Origin: Knoellia sinensis KCTC 19936 | Lineage (GTDB): Bacteria > Actinomycetota > Actinomycetes > Actinomycetales > Dermatophilaceae | Reading direction: 5' to 3' | Assembly: GCF_000768705.1 (NCBI RefSeq) | Contig: NZ_AVPJ01000010.1 | Coordinates: 62,001-126,000, forward strand | Length of the DNA stretch: 64,000 bases | Shown: positions 8,491 through 17,121 of the stretch, one piece after another | Layout of the letters: each line of letters starts with the position of its first letter | Numbering within the stretch: position 1 is the stretch's first letter | The notes under the pieces: generated by a model | What the model saw: only the letters and a program-made list of their open reading frames with translations | Databases searched by the model: none | Told to the model about the DNA's origin: nothing | Position numbers and translations under genes: made by a program

Positions 8491-9156
8491 ATGAACCAGA
8501 ACCCCCTTCCGCGGAACGCCCTCGTCCCGGCCGCCCTTCTCGCCGGTCTGTGCCCCCTGGTCGCCAACACGATCCATGAGGAGCCGACCAGCAGCGGCGC
8601 AGACATCATCGCGGCGGCTTCCGCTGCTCAGTCCAGCAAAGAACTCCTCTCGACGGGCATCTTCCTCGTCGGCTTCATCGCGCTGATCGCCGTGTTGGGC
8701 ATGTTGGCTGCTGCCATCGCCCCACGAACTCCGGCGCTGTCGGGCATCGCCGCCATCGGAGGCGCGGCTGCGGTCGCGGTCAAGGTGGCCGAGGCCCAGA
8801 CCGGAATCGCGTTGCGCCAGACCGCTGCCGGGCTTGATCCCACCACGGCCGAAGCTCTGGTCGCCATGGATGAGGCGGGTTTTGCCGTCCACGGGCTGCT
8901 GCTCTCGGTGGCCTTCGGAGCCGTGGGCATGGGGCTCCTCGCGGCCGGTCTGGTGCCCCGATGGCTCGCGTGGTGGGCGACCGTGATGGGCGGCCTCGGC
9001 GTCGTCACGGCCCTGGTCGGTGTCATGGCCCCTGCCGCCTACGTACCGATCCCCTTCCTGTTCCTGTTGGTCTGGCTCACCGTGCTGGGGATCGTCGGCG
9101 CCCGACGCCCCTTCGCCCATTCCGCCGTGCCGGCGCATGTTGCCGCCGCACAATGA
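8491..9156 (+). CDS. Multi-pass membrane protein of unknown function
   Basis: A 221-aa protein with about six hydrophobic segments (near residues 10-27, 50-75, 83-97, 130-150, 155-178 and 182-202) and little else to see. It resembles DUF4386-style membrane proteins only in overall layout. It is followed 4 nt later by a sensor kinase start codon, so it probably belongs to the same transcript and may work with that sensor. An ATG at 8455 in the same frame would add 12 residues; 8491 is chosen because the hydrophobic N-terminus starts shortly after it. Confidence 0.65.
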   Translation: MNQNPLPRNALVPAALLAGLCPLVANTIHEEPTSSGADIIAAASAAQSSKELLSTGIFLVGFIALIAVLGMLAAAIAPRTPALSGIAAIGGAAAVAVKVAEAQTGIALRQTAAGLDPTTAEALVAMDEAGFAVHGLLLSVAFGAVGMGLLAAGLVPRWLAWWATVMGGLGVVTALVGVMAPAAYVPIPFLFLLVWLTVLGIVGARRPFAHSAVPAHVAAAQ

Positions 9157-9160
9157 AGGT

Positions 9161-10603
9161 GTGACCGAGACCAGTCGCGGCGTCACGGCCGCTGCTTGGT
9201 GGCCGTGGCTCCTCCTGCCCGCCATCGCGAGCGCGTTGGTCGCGAGCGGGCTGGTCCTGGGCGCGGCCACCGACCTGCGGTTCGGTGAGGACGTCGAGTC
9301 CTTCGTGAACGTGCCGCTCGCGCTGGGTTTCAGCACGGTGGCAGCAGGTATCTGGGCGACCCGCCCCGACACACGTGGGCTGAAGAGGCTGGGTTTGCTC
9401 TACACAGTCGTCGGACTTGCATCGGCAGTGGTGTTCCCTGCCCATGCGTGGGCCAACGCTGGGAGGGACCTCCTCGGCGCCGACTTCGCCGGCTGGCTTG
9501 GCGAGTGGGTGTGGGCGCTGGGCGCCGCCCCCCTGATGGGTATTGGCCTCGTGCTGTACCCGGATGGGGAAGTCCCGGGTCGGCGCTGGTGGCCAGTCCC
9601 GGTGGGTGGAGTGCTGGCAGTGGTCCTGCTCGCTGGCACCAACGCCCTCATGGCCTTCGAGCCGACGCGAGCCCCCGCTTGGGAGCCGATCGCGTTCGCC
9701 GCGTTCGTCCTCCTACTCGCCTGCGCTGGTGCCGGATTGGTGGCACTGTGCCTCCGCTTCGTCCGGGCTGCACCGGGCAGCGATCTCCGGGGGCAGGTTG
9801 GCGCCTTCCTCATTGCAGGGTTCCTCGTGGTCGGATTCGCCGCCTTGCCGGACGGCAACACGCCCGCCCACCTCGTCATCGCGCTGATGATGGGCGCGGC
9901 TCTCCCCGCCACCGTCGCCAGTGCGGTGGTGCGACATCGCCTCCTGGATCAACAGGCACTAGCCGCCCGCTTGGAGACGGTCAGCGCGTCCCGGCAAGCG
10001 TTGGTGACCGAGCGAGAGGACGAGCGCCTGCGTCTGCGCCGCGATCTGCACGACGGTCTCGGGCCCTCACTCGCCGCCATCGGTCTCGGGTTGCGGCAAC
10101 TGCAACGCGACGTGCCCGACACACAGCACGTCGTCGTCACCGCTCTCGCTGATGAGGTGCAACGAGCCGTCGTGGAAGTGCGGCGCCTGTGTGACGGGCT
10201 GAGCCCCGATGCCCTTCAGGACCTGGGACTCAGCACTGCCCTCGCGGAAGTCGCCGATCGTCTCGGCGCCTTGGGCGGCCCCGAGGTCGTGGTCACGGCC
10301 GGGCCCCTCCCTCCGCTACCCGCAGCCCACGAGGTGGTCGCCTATCGGGTTCTGATGGAGGCGACGACGAACGCCGTTCGGCATTCGGGGGCCAGTCGGG
10401 TCACCGTCGGGCTGCACTGGGCGGACGGGCTCCACGGCTGCGTCGAGGACGACGGTGCCGGGATCCCTGCGGGGGCTCGGGCTGGTGTGGGTCTGAGGGC
10501 GATGACCGAACGCGCAGACGAACTCGGTGGTCGCACCACTGTCGGCCCCAGTGACACCGGTGGCACGCGCGTGAGCCTCTGGCTTCCTGGAGTTCACCCA
10601 TGA
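9161..10603 (+). CDS. NarL-family sensor histidine kinase
   Basis: A 480-aa membrane kinase. The N-terminal ~270 residues carry about seven or eight hydrophobic segments forming a membrane sensor. A HisKA_3 dimerisation helix follows with phospho-acceptor His297 (LRRDLHDGLGPSLAAIGLG). The HATPase domain has the N-box EATTNAVRHSGA and the G-box region DDGAGIPAGARAGVGLRAM. Its stop codon overlaps the ATG of the response regulator, so they are a co-translated pair. The GTG at 9161 is chosen for the AAGG site before it. The stimulus is unknown. Confidence 0.9.
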   Translation: MTETSRGVTAAAWWPWLLLPAIASALVASGLVLGAATDLRFGEDVESFVNVPLALGFSTVAAGIWATRPDTRGLKRLGLLYTVVGLASAVVFPAHAWANAGRDLLGADFAGWLGEWVWALGAAPLMGIGLVLYPDGEVPGRRWWPVPVGGVLAVVLLAGTNALMAFEPTRAPAWEPIAFAAFVLLLACAGAGLVALCLRFVRAAPGSDLRGQVGAFLIAGFLVVGFAALPDGNTPAHLVIALMMGAALPATVASAVVRHRLLDQQALAARLETVSASRQALVTEREDERLRLRRDLHDGLGPSLAAIGLGLRQLQRDVPDTQHVVVTALADEVQRAVVEVRRLCDGLSPDALQDLGLSTALAEVADRLGALGGPEVVVTAGPLPPLPAAHEVVAYRVLMEATTNAVRHSGASRVTVGLHWADGLHGCVEDDGAGIPAGARAGVGLRAMTERADELGGRTTVGPSDTGGTRVSLWLPGVHP

Positions 10604-11244
10604 CGCGGGTCACCGTGGTGGAGGATCACCCCCTGTATCGCGCCGCCGTCGTCTCCCTCATCGACGAGATGGTGGACTGCCAGGTTGTCGGGTGTCATTC
10701 GGATGCCGAGTCGGCACTCGCCGCTGCGACGGACGAGCAGCCCGATGTCGTGGTGCTCGACCTGGGGCTCCCGGGAACGGACGGCATCACCGCGCTCAGC
10801 CGTTTCCGCGCGATGGACTCGCCGCCGGCGGTTCTTGTCCTGACGATGAGCGAGGATCCCTCAGTCCTCGCCGCCACTCTGCGCGCGGGCGCCCATGGCT
10901 ATGTGGTCAAGGGGTCGGAGCCGGAGGACATCGCGCGGGCGGTCGAAGCCGTGGCTCACGGGCAGGTCGTGTTTGGCGCACAGGTCGCCTCGGCCGTCCT
11001 TGCGCAGGCCTCGGGACGCGCGGCGAGCGGACCGGCCGCCGCTTTTCCCGGCCTCACGCACCGCGAGCACGAGGTTCTGGAGTTGCTGGCCCGGGGTCGG
11101 AGCAACGACGACATCGCGGCCCTGCTCTTCCTCAGCCCCAAGACAGCGCGCAATCACGTGTCGAGCATCGTCGGGAAGCTGGCCGCGGGCTCCCGCGCCG
11201 AACTGGTGGCCAAGGCCCGGGACGCGGGTTTCGGCTCCAGCTGA
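10600..11244 (+). CDS. NarL/LuxR-type response regulator
   Basis: A 214-aa two-domain regulator. The receiver domain has acidic pocket residues in VVEDHP and phospho-acceptor Asp54 (VVVLDLGLPG); Lys in YVVKGSEP is the conserved signalling lysine. The C-terminal LuxR-type HTH reads LTHREHEVLELLARGRSNDD and continues with the recognition helix SPKTARNHVSSIVGKL. It is the cognate partner of the kinase encoded immediately upstream (ATGA overlap). Targets are unknown, though the membrane protein at 8491 is a candidate. Confidence 0.92.
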   Translation: MTRVTVVEDHPLYRAAVVSLIDEMVDCQVVGCHSDAESALAAATDEQPDVVVLDLGLPGTDGITALSRFRAMDSPPAVLVLTMSEDPSVLAATLRAGAHGYVVKGSEPEDIARAVEAVAHGQVVFGAQVASAVLAQASGRAASGPAAAFPGLTHREHEVLELLARGRSNDDIAALLFLSPKTARNHVSSIVGKLAAGSRAELVAKARDAGFGSS

Positions 11245-11267
11245 CGACGGGTCGCGTGCGACCGGAG

Positions 11268-11319
11268 GGGAACTGGTGGGAGCGGAGGGCAATGTTCCGT
11301 CCGCTCGCCTCAGGTTCCC
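11268..11319 (+). terminator. Interrupted hairpin after the response regulator gene
   Basis: GGGAAC (11268-11273) pairs with GTTCCC (11314-11319), and GAGCGGA (11280-11286) with TCCGCTC (11300-11306). The stem is long but interrupted. A small GGTCGC-GT-GCGACC hairpin precedes it at 11250-11263. It lies between convergent genes and probably terminates both. Confidence 0.5.
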
Positions 11320-11346
11320 TCATGGGGAGCAAAAGTTGGGGCGGGG

Positions 11347-12156
11347 TCAGAGGCGGCGGTCGGCGAGGACGGGGAAGTTCGCCCGAGTGCTCTTCACCAG
11401 CGCCGGGTCGAAGTCGACGACGAGCACCTCTTCGTCGGTCCCTGCCTCGGCGAGCACCTCCCCTGTCGGGGCGATGACCTGGCTGTGCCCACCCATCTCG
11501 GTGCGCGCGTGCGTGCCGGCGGTGTTGCACTGCACGACGAACGCCTGGTCCTCGACGGCCCGAGCGCGGCCGAGCAGGGTCCAGTGCGCGACGCGAGCAG
11601 CCGGCCAGGCCGCCGGGACGACGAAGACCTCGGCGCCGGCATCGACCTGCTGGCGATAGAGCTCGGGGAAGCGCAGGTCGTAGCACGTCGACAGCCCGAC
11701 GGCCACGGATTCGCCCGCGCGAGAACGCACTTCGGCAGTGACGACGTCGGTCCCCGCTTCGAGGAGCTTCGGCTCACCCGACCCGAAGCCGAACCGATGA
11801 ATCTTCCGGTATGCCGTCCGCCCACCCTCCGCAGTCACGACCAGCGACGTGTTGGCGAGCGTGCGACCGTCGGGGCCGGGGGCAGCCAGGCGTTCGATGA
11901 AGGAGCCGGCGTGCAGGGTCGCGCCCAGCTCGGTGGCGAGCGCCGTCATCGCCGCGGCCCAAGGGCCGTCGAGCGGTTCGGCGGCCTCCTCCCAGCGGTG
12001 GTAGTCGAACCCGGTCGGTGCCCACAGTTCCGGCAGGACCACGAGGTCGGGACGGCTCTCGTCAACAACATCCCGAACGAACGCCGAGACGCGCTCCACC
12101 CTGTCGGTGACGGTCTCGTCGTCGCCGTAGGCCACTTGGATCACCGCAAGTCGCAT
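11347..12156 (-). CDS. Nitrilase-superfamily C-N hydrolase (omega-amidase-like)
   Basis: A 269-aa carbon-nitrogen hydrolase. The catalytic triad of the family is visible: Glu43 in VLPELW, Lys118 in AYRKIHRF and Cys158 in STCYDLRFPE. The pattern CYDLRFPELYR is typical of branch-10 (Nit/omega-amidase-like) enzymes that cleave small amides such as deaminated glutathione or omega-amides. The ATG at 12156 overlaps the stop of the upstream CopD-CtaG gene as TGATG, so the two are translationally coupled even though the functions look unrelated. Confidence 0.87.
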   Translation of the reverse strand: MRLAVIQVAYGDDETVTDRVERVSAFVRDVVDESRPDLVVLPELWAPTGFDYHRWEEAAEPLDGPWAAAMTALATELGATLHAGSFIERLAAPGPDGRTLANTSLVVTAEGGRTAYRKIHRFGFGSGEPKLLEAGTDVVTAEVRSRAGESVAVGLSTCYDLRFPELYRQQVDAGAEVFVVPAAWPAARVAHWTLLGRARAVEDQAFVVQCNTAGTHARTEMGGHSQVIAPTGEVLAEAGTDEEVLVVDFDPALVKSTRANFPVLADRRL

Positions 12157-14159
12157 CAGGCCTCCTTCTCCCTGCCTTCGTCGCCGAGCCGCTTGAGTCG
12201 GTCGTTGTAGGCGCGCAGTGCGGCATCGTCGTCGCGATCGGCCTGTCGGTCGAGGCGCACCGTCTCCTGCCGGTCTCGCTTGAACCACTGCAGCGCGACG
12301 AGGATGGCCAGGATGAGCGTCGGCGCCTCGCCGAACCCCCAGGCGATCTCGCCGGCCTTCTCCTGGTCGTCCAAGAGCTGCGGACCCCACGGCAGGTTGA
12401 TCTGCTCGAAGAAGCCCGGCGCGAGGACGAACTGCGCCCCGGTGAGGGCGACACCGAAGAACGCGTGGAACGAGATCGTGGCGAAGAGGATGAGCAGGAG
12501 CATGGGCGGCGACCACTTCACCGGCCCGGGATCGATGCCGATGAGCACCCACGTGAACATGTAGCCCGTGAGGAAGAAGTGGGCGATCATCAGCAGGTGG
12601 CCCGTGTGGGTCGACAGGGAGAGCTCGAACAGGGGCGACCAATAGAACGCGGCCAGGCTGCCGAAGAAGAGGACGGCCGCGACGACCGGGTTGGCCAGCA
12701 CCTTCATCGCGCGTGACTGCACGACCTGCAGGATGAGTTCGCGCGGCCCCCACGTGCGGTCGGGACGAGCCGTCAGGGCCCGCAGCGCGAGCGTGATGGG
12801 CGCGGCCGGCACGAGCAGCAGCGGCACGACCATGGCGACGATCATGTGCATGACCATGTGCACCGAGAAGAGCACGCGCCCCCAGATGTCCGGGGCCCCA
12901 CTGGTCGCCCAGATGAACGCCAGCCAGCCGAGCGTCCACAGCACGGTGCGATGGACTGGCCACGAGTCCCCGCGCCGACCCAGGCGGATGACGCCGGCGG
13001 CATAGAGGCCGATGGCCACGACGGCGATGCTGAGCATGAGCCAGTTGGGTCGCCAGGCAGTGAGCCAGTCCGCGGCCGCCATAGGGCCGGGGTCCGGGAA
13101 GCCGGTGATCTCGAGGACGGTGCTCCCCTCGAGCTCGCCCTCCGGTTCCGGCGGCGGCGTCCGCCCAAGGACCGCACCGAGCCCGAACGCGGCGCCCATG
13201 AGGCCGAGCTCGAGGAGGACGAGGCGGGCAAACCCGTTGCCACCCTTCCCGATCGACGCGATGACCTTGCGTCGTTGCTGCCAGCCGATCACACCGAGCG
13301 CGACGAGGATGACGGCCTTGGCGACGAGCATGGCGCCATAGGCCGTGTCGAGGTTCGCGAACGAACCCAGCCGAATCCAGGCCTGCTGGAGCCCGGTGAC
13401 GGCCACGGCGGCATACGCCCAACCGGCCAGGACCGAATAGCGCCCGACCGTCGCGGAGAGGTCCTGCCGGATGCGGGGCGCCATGAGCGCGATCGCGATC
13501 AACCCACCGGCCCAGGCACTGACGCCGATGAGGTGCACTCCGAGGGAGTTCACGGCGTCCTCGTGGCTGGCGCTTCCGGCCGCGTGCCCCGTGAGGGCGA
13601 CGATGGCGATCCCGGCGAGGGTGATCGCGGCCAACCAAGCGAAGGCGGCACGGGTCCGCGCGAGCATCGCGCCGAGAGTGACGACGAAGGCGACTGCCGT
13701 CGAGATCGACAGCACGCGGGTCGTTTCGAGCGACCAGACGAAGGTGAGGAACTGGCGTCCGAGTTCGGGGTCGCCGAGGCGCAACCCGGCCAGCGAGGCG
13801 AAGGTGAAGAGGACGCCCAGCGCTGCTGAGACGAACCAGATGACTCCGGTCACCGCGGCGAGGCGGGACGCCTGGATGCGGCGCTCGGTCGTCCGTCGCT
13901 CCGGCACGAGGAAGGCCGCGAGGACGAGCAGGCCCAGTGTTGCCGCGGACGAGAGGTCGCTCACGACACGCACGAGCGGCAGCGACCACCGCACGATCGG
14001 GCCGGGATCCTCAAGCACGAGGGGGGCGAACACCCCGGCCAGCGCGGCGGCGACGAGAGTGACGGCGAGGCCACTCAGCGCGACCACAGCGACGGGCCCG
14101 AGAGGGGTGCGATCGACGTCGGCCCGGGCGTCGGCCGTGGTCGGAGGCGCGGTGCTCAT
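12156..14159 (-). CDS. CopD-CtaG fusion membrane protein
   Basis: A 667-aa polytopic membrane protein with roughly sixteen hydrophobic segments. The N-terminal ~330 residues resemble the CopD/YcnJ copper-import domain, including the His-containing LTGHAAGSASHEDAVNSLGVHLIG region. The C-terminal half matches the caa3-type CtaG assembly family (HMVMHMIVAMVVPLLLVPAAP; LMIAHFFLTGYMFTWVLIG), with the conserved His residues that probably handle copper. Such fusions are common in actinobacteria and are linked to copper delivery for cytochrome oxidase. Transcription appears leaderless (TACGCT box 7 nt upstream), divergent from the gene at 14198. Confidence 0.85.
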   Translation of the reverse strand: MSTAPPTTADARADVDRTPLGPVAVVALSGLAVTLVAAALAGVFAPLVLEDPGPIVRWSLPLVRVVSDLSSAATLGLLVLAAFLVPERRTTERRIQASRLAAVTGVIWFVSAALGVLFTFASLAGLRLGDPELGRQFLTFVWSLETTRVLSISTAVAFVVTLGAMLARTRAAFAWLAAITLAGIAIVALTGHAAGSASHEDAVNSLGVHLIGVSAWAGGLIAIALMAPRIRQDLSATVGRYSVLAGWAYAAVAVTGLQQAWIRLGSFANLDTAYGAMLVAKAVILVALGVIGWQQRRKVIASIGKGGNGFARLVLLELGLMGAAFGLGAVLGRTPPPEPEGELEGSTVLEITGFPDPGPMAAADWLTAWRPNWLMLSIAVVAIGLYAAGVIRLGRRGDSWPVHRTVLWTLGWLAFIWATSGAPDIWGRVLFSVHMVMHMIVAMVVPLLLVPAAPITLALRALTARPDRTWGPRELILQVVQSRAMKVLANPVVAAVLFFGSLAAFYWSPLFELSLSTHTGHLLMIAHFFLTGYMFTWVLIGIDPGPVKWSPPMLLLILFATISFHAFFGVALTGAQFVLAPGFFEQINLPWGPQLLDDQEKAGEIAWGFGEAPTLILAILVALQWFKRDRQETVRLDRQADRDDDAALRAYNDRLKRLGDEGREKEA

Positions 14160-14166
14160 GCCTCCC

Positions 14167-14172
14167 AGCGTA
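14167..14172 (-). promoter_or_regulatory. -10 box of the CopD-CtaG gene
   Basis: TACGCT on the minus strand, ending 7 nt before the ATG at 14159. The intervening GGGAGG could also serve as a ribosome-binding site if transcription starts further upstream. Confidence 0.5.
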
Positions 14173-14185
14173 GGTACCCGCTCGT

Positions 14186-14191
14186 TAGGCT
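14186..14191 (+). promoter_or_regulatory. -10 box of the MDMPI-family gene
   Basis: TAGGCT ending 6 nt before the ATG at 14198, with no ribosome-binding site between. It is back-to-back with the box of the divergent gene at 14167-14172. Confidence 0.6.
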
Positions 14192-14197
14192 GCCGCC

Positions 14198-15046
14198 ATG
14201 CCCCTCCACCCCGCTGCGCCTCTCGACCTCCCTGCGCTCACGGCGGCCTACACGCACACCGCTCAGGCCCTCGTCGACCTCGGCCGGTCCCTGCGCGAAG
14301 GCGACGAGGAACGGGCCACCGACTGCCCCGGGTGGTCGGTGCACGACCAGTTCGCCCACGTGGTGAGTCTCGAGGCGTGGGTGCAGGGCGAGGGCGTCCC
14401 GGACGTCGATGTCAGCGGCCGCGAACACGTCCGCTCCGACCTCGGCGAGATGGTGGAGAAGTACCTCGAGTCCCGCCGTGGCCGTCCCCTTGAGGAACTG
14501 CTCGAGGAGTTCGAGGACCTCGTCGCAGCCCGGACACAGCACCTCGAGGCCCCGACGACCTCGCCGGACGACCCCGCCATCGGCCCGTTCGGTCCGACCA
14601 CCCTGCTCGGGCTCATGCGGAGCCGAGTCTTCGACCTGTGGGTGCACGAGCAGGACGTCCGCGCCGCGATCGGCCGGCCCGGCAACCTCGACAGCCCGAG
14701 CGCGGCTCTCGTCGTGCACTCGCTCTTCGCCGCTCTGCCCCGGGCCGTGGCCCGCACTGCCGAGATCCCTCCGGGTCAGGCGGTCATCCTCGACCTCACG
14801 GGTCCCGTCGTGGGGCGAGCCGGCGTCCGGGTGGAGGAACACGACGGCAGGGCACACGGCATACCCCTGTTCTCCGGGGACGCGGAGCCGCACGCGGACA
14901 CCGTGACGACCACGGTGACCCTGTCGACCGAGGCTGCGACGCGGCGCGCCGCTGGTCGCATCGCAACCGAGGACACGCACTACTCGGTCGTGGGCGACGC
15001 CGACGTCGCGCGCCGCGTTCTCGACGCCCTCGTCATCGCCCCCTGA
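14198..15046 (+). CDS. Maleylpyruvate isomerase-family (MDMPI/DinB-like) protein
   Basis: A 282-aa protein with an N-terminal mycothiol-dependent maleylpyruvate isomerase-type four-helix domain. The expected metal-ligand pattern is present: DCPGWSVHDQFAHVV near residues 43-57 and FDLWVHEQDVRAAIG near 144-158. The C-terminal ~90 residues form the family's extra domain. Such proteins bind a divalent metal and use mycothiol or act as thiol-dependent enzymes; the substrate here is unknown. Confidence 0.8.
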   Translation: MPLHPAAPLDLPALTAAYTHTAQALVDLGRSLREGDEERATDCPGWSVHDQFAHVVSLEAWVQGEGVPDVDVSGREHVRSDLGEMVEKYLESRRGRPLEELLEEFEDLVAARTQHLEAPTTSPDDPAIGPFGPTTLLGLMRSRVFDLWVHEQDVRAAIGRPGNLDSPSAALVVHSLFAALPRAVARTAEIPPGQAVILDLTGPVVGRAGVRVEEHDGRAHGIPLFSGDAEPHADTVTTTVTLSTEAATRRAAGRIATEDTHYSVVGDADVARRVLDALVIAP

Positions 15047-15097
15047 GCTGCCCGAGAACGTTGTGTCGCGCAACCATCGCAACGCACACTTGCTCGT

Positions 15098-15580
15098 ATG
15101 CCGCAGGCAACAGATCCCGAGGACCCGCGCCTTGCGTTCGGTGACGACCTCTTTCGCGCCATGAAGCTCATGGGTGCGGTGAGGCAGCGCGCGCCACGCG
15201 CCCACCCCGACGTGGACCCGCTCGGCTACCCCCTGATGTTCAACCTGCGCGACGAACCGCGGCGCGTCTCCGAGATCGCCGCGGCGATCCACCTCGACGT
15301 CTCGACGGTGAGCCGACAGGTGAGCCAGGTCGTGGCCAAGGGATTCGTCGAGCGGCTCCCCGACGAATCCGACGGTCGCGCCCACGTCCTCGCCCTGACC
15401 AGGGCCGGGCGGGAGCTCCTCGTGGACATCCGCGCTCGCCGCAACCTGTGGCTCGCCGAGGTCACGGCCGACTGGACCGATCGTGACCTCGCGACCTTCG
15501 ACCGCCTGCTTCGCCGCTTCGCCGACAACGTCGAGACCCACCCGCTGCTCTCCCCGAGGGATGCCCAGGACCTCGCCTGA
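15098..15580 (+). CDS. MarR-family transcriptional regulator
   Basis: A 160-aa winged-helix regulator. The HTH covers about residues 55-80 (RVSEIAAAIHLDVSTVSRQV), and the wing contains DESDGRAHVLALT, a standard MarR signature. Helices at both ends form the dimer interface. The short GTTG/CAAC inverted repeat just upstream (about 15060-15075) may be its own operator. It converges with the MFS transporter gene, so direct co-regulation is possible but not shown. Confidence 0.88.
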   Translation: MPQATDPEDPRLAFGDDLFRAMKLMGAVRQRAPRAHPDVDPLGYPLMFNLRDEPRRVSEIAAAIHLDVSTVSRQVSQVVAKGFVERLPDESDGRAHVLALTRAGRELLVDIRARRNLWLAEVTADWTDRDLATFDRLLRRFADNVETHPLLSPRDAQDLA

Positions 15581-15614
15581 CCACCACCTCGGACCGGCCC
15601 CCTGCGCCGTTCCT

Positions 15615-15682
15615 AGCTCACCGAATTCCTCCGTTGGGGACGTTGAACCTTCACTGTCCCCAACGGAGGAATTCGGTGAGCT
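15615..15682. terminator. Perfect 27-bp inverted repeat between convergent genes
   Basis: Arms 15615-15641 and 15656-15682 are exact reverse complements around the 14-nt loop GTTGAACCTTCACT. The arms contain ACCGAATTCCTCCGTTGGGG. The stem is far longer than a terminator needs. It lies between the convergent MarR and MFS genes, so a bidirectional terminator is the simplest role. Confidence 0.7.
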
Positions 15683-15724
15683 CGGGACAAAGGGTGGGTG
15701 GGCGGCATGGCGGCAGGCCTGTCC

Positions 15725-16954
15725 CTAACCGTCCAATTGGGTGAGTTCGGTACGCGGGGTGTGGTTGATGCGGGTGGCTCGGGCAATCTGGCGGCCCGAC
15801 GCGGCCGCGATGAGCGCGGCGAGGAGCGCTGCGGTGACGGGAAGTGCGTACGTCTGGTGCGCTCCCCACGCGTCGACGAGGATGCCGCTGAGCGCAGTTC
15901 CCGACGCCAGTCCGACGAGCAGGCCGGTGATCACCACGGCCATGCCCTCGGTGATGAAGGCCAGGGGCACGAGGTGCTGGACGAGCGTCATGCCGGTGAT
16001 GAGCGTGGGAGCGGTGGCCGACCCGGCAATGAACATCATCGCGGTCAGCCCCCACAGGTTGTCGATGAGGAGCACTGGAGCCTCGAGCACGAACATGGCC
16101 AGGGCGCACCACACGAACCGCCGGGCGATCGACCCGGTGAACTTGCGTGTGCCGAAGATGACGGCCGACAGGGCCGACCCCAGGGCGAAGGCACCGAGGA
16201 TGACCGAACTCATCTCGGTGCGACCGGCCTCGTCGGCGACGGCCACTGCCACGACCTCGTTGCCGCCGAAGACCGCGCCCACCATGAAGCCCGCCGCGGC
16301 CACCGCCGCAACACCGGGTCGGGTGATCGCGAGCCCGTGCGGCCGCTCGTCATGGGGCACGATCGGCGGTTCCGATCGCCGCTGCATCAGGAACAGCACC
16401 GACCCGGCCGTGAAGATCACGTAGGCGAACAGCAGGCCCGCCTCGGGGAAGAGCACGGTCGCAGCCAGGACACCCAGCACTGGGCCGAGGACGAACGTCG
16501 CCTCCTCGACGACCTGCTCGAGCGACATCGCCGCATGCAGGGCGTCGGGGTCGTCCCGCAACAGGTGGGCCCACCGGGCACGGGACATCGGCCCCATTTC
16601 GGGAAGGAAGGACGACGCGGCATACCCGACGAAGAGGGTCCACGCGGGTGCCCCGACCACTGACAGCACCACGGTCACGAGTCCCGCGACGAACGTCATG
16701 AGGACGAACGGCAACGACGCCCGGCGCTGGCCACGCTTGTCGACGAGACGCCCGATGATGGGGCCGGCGAAGGCCAGGACGACGATGCCACCGGCCGACA
16801 CCGCGCCGGCCAGACCGTAGGAGTCGCGACGGGTCGCGATCATCACGATGATCGAGACGCCGAACATTGCTCCGCCGACGCGCGACAGGGCGCTCGCCGC
16901 GAGGAACCGCACGGCTCCGGGGATGGCGAAGAGCGGGCGGTAGGTCGAGAGCAC
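15725..16954 (-). CDS. MFS transporter
   Basis: A 409-aa membrane protein with about twelve hydrophobic segments in two six-helix halves. The loop GRLVDKRGQRRASLPF between helices 2 and 3 matches the major-facilitator signature. The layout suggests a drug/metabolite efflux carrier, but the substrate cannot be told. The start is a GTG at 16954. It lies downstream of the terminator of the 2-oxoacid dehydrogenase operon and appears to be an independent unit. Confidence 0.85.
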   Translation of the reverse strand: MLSTYRPLFAIPGAVRFLAASALSRVGGAMFGVSIIVMIATRRDSYGLAGAVSAGGIVVLAFAGPIIGRLVDKRGQRRASLPFVLMTFVAGLVTVVLSVVGAPAWTLFVGYAASSFLPEMGPMSRARWAHLLRDDPDALHAAMSLEQVVEEATFVLGPVLGVLAATVLFPEAGLLFAYVIFTAGSVLFLMQRRSEPPIVPHDERPHGLAITRPGVAAVAAAGFMVGAVFGGNEVVAVAVADEAGRTEMSSVILGAFALGSALSAVIFGTRKFTGSIARRFVWCALAMFVLEAPVLLIDNLWGLTAMMFIAGSATAPTLITGMTLVQHLVPLAFITEGMAVVITGLLVGLASGTALSGILVDAWGAHQTYALPVTAALLAALIAAASGRQIARATRINHTPRTELTQLDG

Positions 16955-17055
16955 GCGCCAACTCTGTCACGACGGGTCGAACGCCCTCACGTCCATTCCG
17001 GGTCCGCGACTCGAATGGGCCGAGGGGCCGCGGGCCTACGGCTCCCGCGGCCAAG

Positions 17056-17109
17056 CGACCTGCCGGGCAGGAAGGGCTGTGATCACAGCACTTCCTGCCC
17101 GGTAGGTCG
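17056..17109 (-). terminator. Long hairpin terminator of the 2-oxoacid dehydrogenase operon
   Basis: A 54-nt near-perfect palindrome centred on GCTGTGATCACAGC, with arms CCGGGCAGGAAG/CTTCCTGCCCGG and only two mismatched positions. It begins 13 nt past the E2 stop codon on the minus strand. Confidence 0.85.
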
Positions 17110-17121
17110 GTGGTGAGTCGG

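Noticed and set aside
14156-15541. A 461-codon minus-strand frame opposite the MDMPI-type and MarR genes
   Set aside because: It has no family features and runs against two clearly conserved genes; it is explained by third-position GC bias.
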